Assembly: GCA_018881555.1 (NCBI GenBank)
Contig: JACAXG010000007.1
Span: 4,478,643 to 4,542,642 of the forward strand
Reading direction: 5' to 3'
DNA length: 64,000 nucleotides
Source: Amblyornis subalaris
Taxonomy: Eukaryota; Chordata; Aves; Passeriformes; Ptilonorhynchidae
The notes under the pieces were generated by a model. The model saw only the letters and a list, made by a program, of their open reading frames with translations. It did not search any database and had not been told where the DNA came from. How positions within the stretch are numbered: the first letter of the stretch is position 1; each line of letters opens with the position of its first letter. A program made the position numbers and the translations under genes. Of this stretch, positions 60,069 to 64,000 are shown one piece after another.

Positions 60069-62348
60069 ATTCCTCAGATGTCTAAATCCTCTTTCAGGTT
60101 AATTTTCAGGTGTACCTCAGTTAGACCATCAATCTACATAAACTAGTACCACTCAAATAACTTCTGTTTGTGGCTTTGGCAAGTAGGGGAGAAAAATTTA
60201 ATAAGCATATGAGTAGGAAGAAGCACTAGTGAGACCACAGTCAGTGTGTTAAAGTATATCAGGGACTACAGTTCACTAAAGTTGTTGAGAATTGGACAGA
60301 ATTTGGAAAAAGAAATTGTAAAAAAATATTTGAAGGGCTAAAATGGGCCTCTCAAAAATTTATTTTAATGGGAATATGTCTGCTATTTGTTGGTGCCTAT
60401 TCTCTAAAAATGCACTAAGATAAAATGAGAGAAACTTGAAGCCTGAAGAACTGTTTATTTTTGTTACTCAAGAGTACACTTCTGATAAATAAAAATATCC
60501 TTGGAACATCTTACAGATTAATGCAATGTATTTTGGGTTGCTCTCATACTTAGATGAAGGATGGGGAGCTACTTATTTGGGTCTCCTTAGCTCTTCAGGG
60601 TTGACACAGTTGAAATTCTGTACTGAGAAATGCTGCTACACTCCTTAAATACACCCAGTTAAGGAATTCGGCAGGAAAAAAATGGGCTTCTGGTGCACTG
60701 ACTTTTGTCTTCCAGTAGCAATCAACGAGTATCAAACTGATACGCAACTTCTCCACAGAACAGCTTATGGCCAGATATATCTACTGTACCTAATTTTAAT
60801 GCTGCTATTCACACTTTGATTGTAAATTTGTCCTTCTGAACTTGGATGTCTATAGCATCTTGTATGTGTGTGGGAAAACCGACAACCCCCCTCCGCCCGC
60901 TGTATTTGTGTTTCCATAATGCCAACATTTAGAAAACAGGTTTCTTTGAACCAGATGTTGAACTTAGTTCTGCTTCATGNTTGGAATGTGTGTATATTTG
61001 TTTTCTTCTTTCTATATGCTATACAGAAATGCGCTACTAACAAGGCATTTACTGCGCATTCCACCTACTCTCACTTTGTTACTTCCTATACTTTCATTAC
61101 TGCCATGATTAATTACAAATCAAGTCTTCTAAATCTGTATTAAGCATTATAAGGATACCTTTGTTTTCAGTTTAAAATACTCCTTGCTTCATCTGTTTGG
61201 GCTTACCCCAGACATAACAAACTATTATGGATGAGCAATTGCAGTACAGGTTTACTGGTTACTTATAAAAGTATCTGTCAGATGACTAATTATCTATAAA
61301 CAACATATTTATCAGGGGGAGCTTCAATGGCAGCTCAGAGAAGACAAATATAGTCAGCCCCTTAATTTTCTCTTTTCTTGATGAAAAGTTCTTGTAGTTA
61401 CTTTAAAATGTCAGTTTTCCTCACTAAGAAGAAGAGGTGTTTAACAATTTNGGGATTATCTTTTTTCAGTTTCGTTGGATGAGCAGAGGTGTACGAATGT
61501 CAAANTGGTGAATAAATCTGAGACAAAATCCTGAACTAGGGAAGTCTCACTCTTGGCAGAGGTGATGAAATAGCCTTGCTGGGGACTGGAGGCAGGGGTC
61601 AACCAGGGTGTTGGCTCATCTTTAATAGTGGCACACTGTATCTTGTCATTATGGTATATCACTGTATGCTGATTGGAATCACTGTTCTCACCAGGGCACC
61701 AACAGCCTTTTCTCAGGTTCCTTCTTGAACAGATGAAGTTGCAAGAGACCTGTCACCTTTGAAGACACGNTGGTGGTTGTTTCACACCTTTTCCTGCTGC
61801 CTCTTCCATGAACCATCTCCAGAGCTTCTAACAAAGGAAGGGCTGTTTGAGAAGTGTTGTGGAGATAANTGAAGCAAGAGCTGAGAGGAGGAGGCAGAAG
61901 TGTGTCTGCAGGCAAAGGAATGAGAAGGTGAAATGTAAGTTCACTATGTGGCTTTCATCATAGAAGGTGGCTGGGTGATGGAATAGTAGTTTTAAGCTGT
62001 AGAAGCAGCAAAGCAGAAAAGGAGGAGAAAGGTGATGATTAGAGCAACAAAAGGAGAAAAGCAAGGTAGCTGTATGAAATAGTCTCAGTCATTACATGTC
62101 CAAACAACAGTATTTTGAGTGTTTTTTTACTGTTGTTAGTGACAAATCTTCTGCATTTAAGTATTTCTTTAAATATGCCTACATACATATGTAGCAATTT
62201 GCAAATGTCTTGAAAATCCAGCCTACCTGTGAGGCGTGATACCGCATACAAACACAAATAATTGCATATGCATTCTTTGGTAAGGCACCTTGAATGGAAA
62301 ATGAATCTTCATGAGTTACTTCTTAACCCTGTGTTTTTCTCTTGGCAG
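60069..62348. other. unique AT-rich non-coding DNA
   Basis: No gene or repeat family is recognised. Its last 40 bases contain the branch-point-like cttaac and pyrimidine tract of the candidate splice acceptor described next. Confidence 0.55.
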
Positions 62349-62466
62349 ATGCAACTACAGTACCAGTCCTGATGACTTTAAAACAAGTGTGAGGAGGAAA
62401 AAAACAGAAGAGAGGACAATAGACATCTTAAGATCAAGACCATTAAAGTGTAATGAATTCCTATCA
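62349..62466 (+). CDS. candidate internal coding exon of unknown gene
   Basis: A 118-bp segment with both splice signals. Upstream is a cttaac branch-point-like element, then ctgtgtttttctcttggcag ending at 62348. Downstream is the donor atca|gtgagttg at 62466/62467. Only one of three frames is open: the first base completes a codon from a previous exon and 39 full codons follow to the donor. The peptide is polar and basic in the middle, with pieces STSPDDFKTSV, RRKKTEERTIDILRSRPLK and CNEFLS, and would suit a cytoplasmic or linker segment. I do not recognise the family, see no partner exons nearby and cannot rule out chance. Confidence 0.25.
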
Positions 62467-64000
62467 GTGAGTTGTCCTTTTCTGCTGTACTTATATATAT
62501 TTATTTACTCGAGTGTTTCAGGTTTCCACAGTGCTGCTCTTGCCGCCTTTTAGAGCAGCTATCCTTGTTTGCCTTGCTTATCCCAGAGTTAGAAATAGAG
62601 TTTAGAAAACTGACTTGCCACTGCTAAGGTTCATTTAGCAAACTTTGGATCCCTATTATGGTTTGCCTTCCGGCTGCCTCCCTGTCTGGTGTGCAACACT
62701 GTATCATCCCGCTTCTCGGTGAAGTATAATTGGCATATTGAAAACAGCAGCAGAAAACAGCTTAAGGTCTGAATTAAGGCTTCAAGTTTTACAAACAACA
62801 GTTGAACGGTTTTTTTATAGGTTTTTCAAAGATGTTTCTAGCAGGTAGAAACACTTGTGTATCCTAGACAGAATCAGTAGGAGAGTCATAAGATTTTTTT
62901 TCCCTGTCTCATGTAATGTGTGTTTATACGATTTTAGCACCGCCTTTACAGTTTGAGAGTCTTCTTTATGTTGCCTAGATGAACAATATGAGCTGCAAAT
63001 TAGATGACAATTATTCCAGCCTTTATAGCTAGGCAAATGCTGAAGAATATATATAAACTATTATCCATCCACGGCAGCTGATGGACAGCTTCTAATGCAG
63101 AGAAATAGAATTATACTTTATATACAGTTCATGTAGCCAATAAAATTAAAATAAACTTCTCGAGCAGCTACTTGAAGCTGCAAGTCAATATCAGCATATT
63201 CTTCATCCTTTCTAGTTTACTTGAAGCATTTGTTAAAAAAAANAGCAAAATATTTTTAGCCTGTGTGCCCCTGACAAGGAAACCAAGCAGCTGAAAACAT
63301 TGCCAGAAAGGGAACCTTCAAATTGTCTGATAATTTACTGTATTAAGTGCAGATAAGGAGCCTGGTGTTGATTAGGTACTTCTGATGTTAGCAGGGCTTC
63401 TGATCCTTGTAATACAGCTTTTTAATAATTTGAAAGCTGAGAACAGTTTATCATTTTAATACTGTGACTGATAAACTATACTTGGGTGCCTTGTGAATAC
63501 TGGACCTCCCTATTATTTTATACAGATCCAGGAGAAAGGTCTTTTAAGCTGAACTGCTGGGAATGTGAAATATCCATACTAATTCTACCTTGTACTGACA
63601 TTGTTTCTTTTCCCAGTATTAACCTCCCCTTCAATATCCATCTTCTCTCTTCTGTTGGTACTACAAACAGCGGACCAGCTGTTTGGAAGGCATGCTTAGT
63701 GNGACATCTCGGCCAATCTTCACTCCAAAACATATAATTATTTGCAAACTAGTCTCAATAATGTCAAGTTAAGCCTAAACCACAGTCTTTCAACGAGCCT
63801 TTCCTGCCCTGCTTATCAGTCTTTAGACATATTGGTTTTTCTCACATGTTTAACTTAAAATATGCCACCTGCAGCTAAGCCCTCTACATCCTCTTCTGTT
63901 GTTTTTAGCTAATGAGAATAATTGATCCTTTTCTTCTGTATATCATCCCTTTATGTGTTGGTAGACACTCACATCTAGACATGGTCTTTTTTTTTTTTTC
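62467..64000. other. unique AT-rich non-coding DNA to window end
   Basis: If the candidate exon is real this would be the following intron. No further convincing exon, repeat or RNA gene is seen. The window ends in a run of 13 Ts (63987-63999). Confidence 0.55.

Noticed and set aside
62281..62300. taaggcaccttgaatgg, partly like miR-124
   Set aside because: Only the seed resembles it. The rest differs and no hairpin precursor is visible.
1..64000. tRNA, rRNA, snRNA, CRISPR, operons, phage or other bacterial systems
   Set aside because: No B-box-like tRNA signature, no repeat-spacer pattern and no dense coding. CR1 and ERVL elements and microsatellites mark this as bird nuclear DNA.

Overview
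This window is almost certainly nuclear DNA from a bird. The evidence is three CR1 LINE 3' ends, plus a weaker fourth, in typical avian form (57740-58106, 32417-32508, 32609-32697, 40796-40835) and two avian-type ERVL endogenous retrovirus remnants (53352-54370 on the minus strand, 58375-59600 on the plus strand). The background is AT-rich, CpG-poor and dense in microsatellites. Single isolated Ns about every few hundred bases look like masked ambiguous positions in a draft assembly, not gaps. There is no operon-like coding, no tRNA or rRNA, no CRISPR array and no recognisable complete protein-coding gene. The window reads as intergenic DNA or the interior of a very large intron.

Layout. Positions 1-16.9 kb are mostly unique AT-rich DNA with a GT/AT microsatellite (3264-3329), a diverged 36-bp tandem duplication (8829-8900) and an A-rich, lysine-codon-rich stretch (11992-12404). 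A 164-bp purine tract lies at 16904-17067. A CpG-enriched patch follows at 18948-19310, a 16-bp palindrome at 22631-22646 and a CpG-enriched exon-like block at 24743-24972. From 25 to 48 kb the sequence is unique AT-rich DNA with two tail-to-tail CR1 fragments near 32.5 kb, T/G-rich tracts and a G-quadruplex candidate (47963-47993). From 48.8 to 60 kb the window is richer in open frames and repeats. It holds the minus-strand ERVL fragment (3' LTR plus pol remnant, with an expanded TA repeat inside), a GT microsatellite, a CR1 that keeps the last codons of its reverse-transcriptase ORF in frame, and the plus-strand ERVL LTR with downstream leader.

The best candidate for host coding sequence is a 118-bp segment at 62349-62466. 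It has a strong 3' splice site, a strong 5' splice site and one open frame of 38 codons. I do not recognise the protein. The other open frames are best explained as chance, low complexity or repeat-derived sequence. I do not see a previously undescribed biological system here. The items most worth a second look are the possible exon, the two opposed ERVL remnants, the purine tract and the CpG-enriched exon-like blocks.
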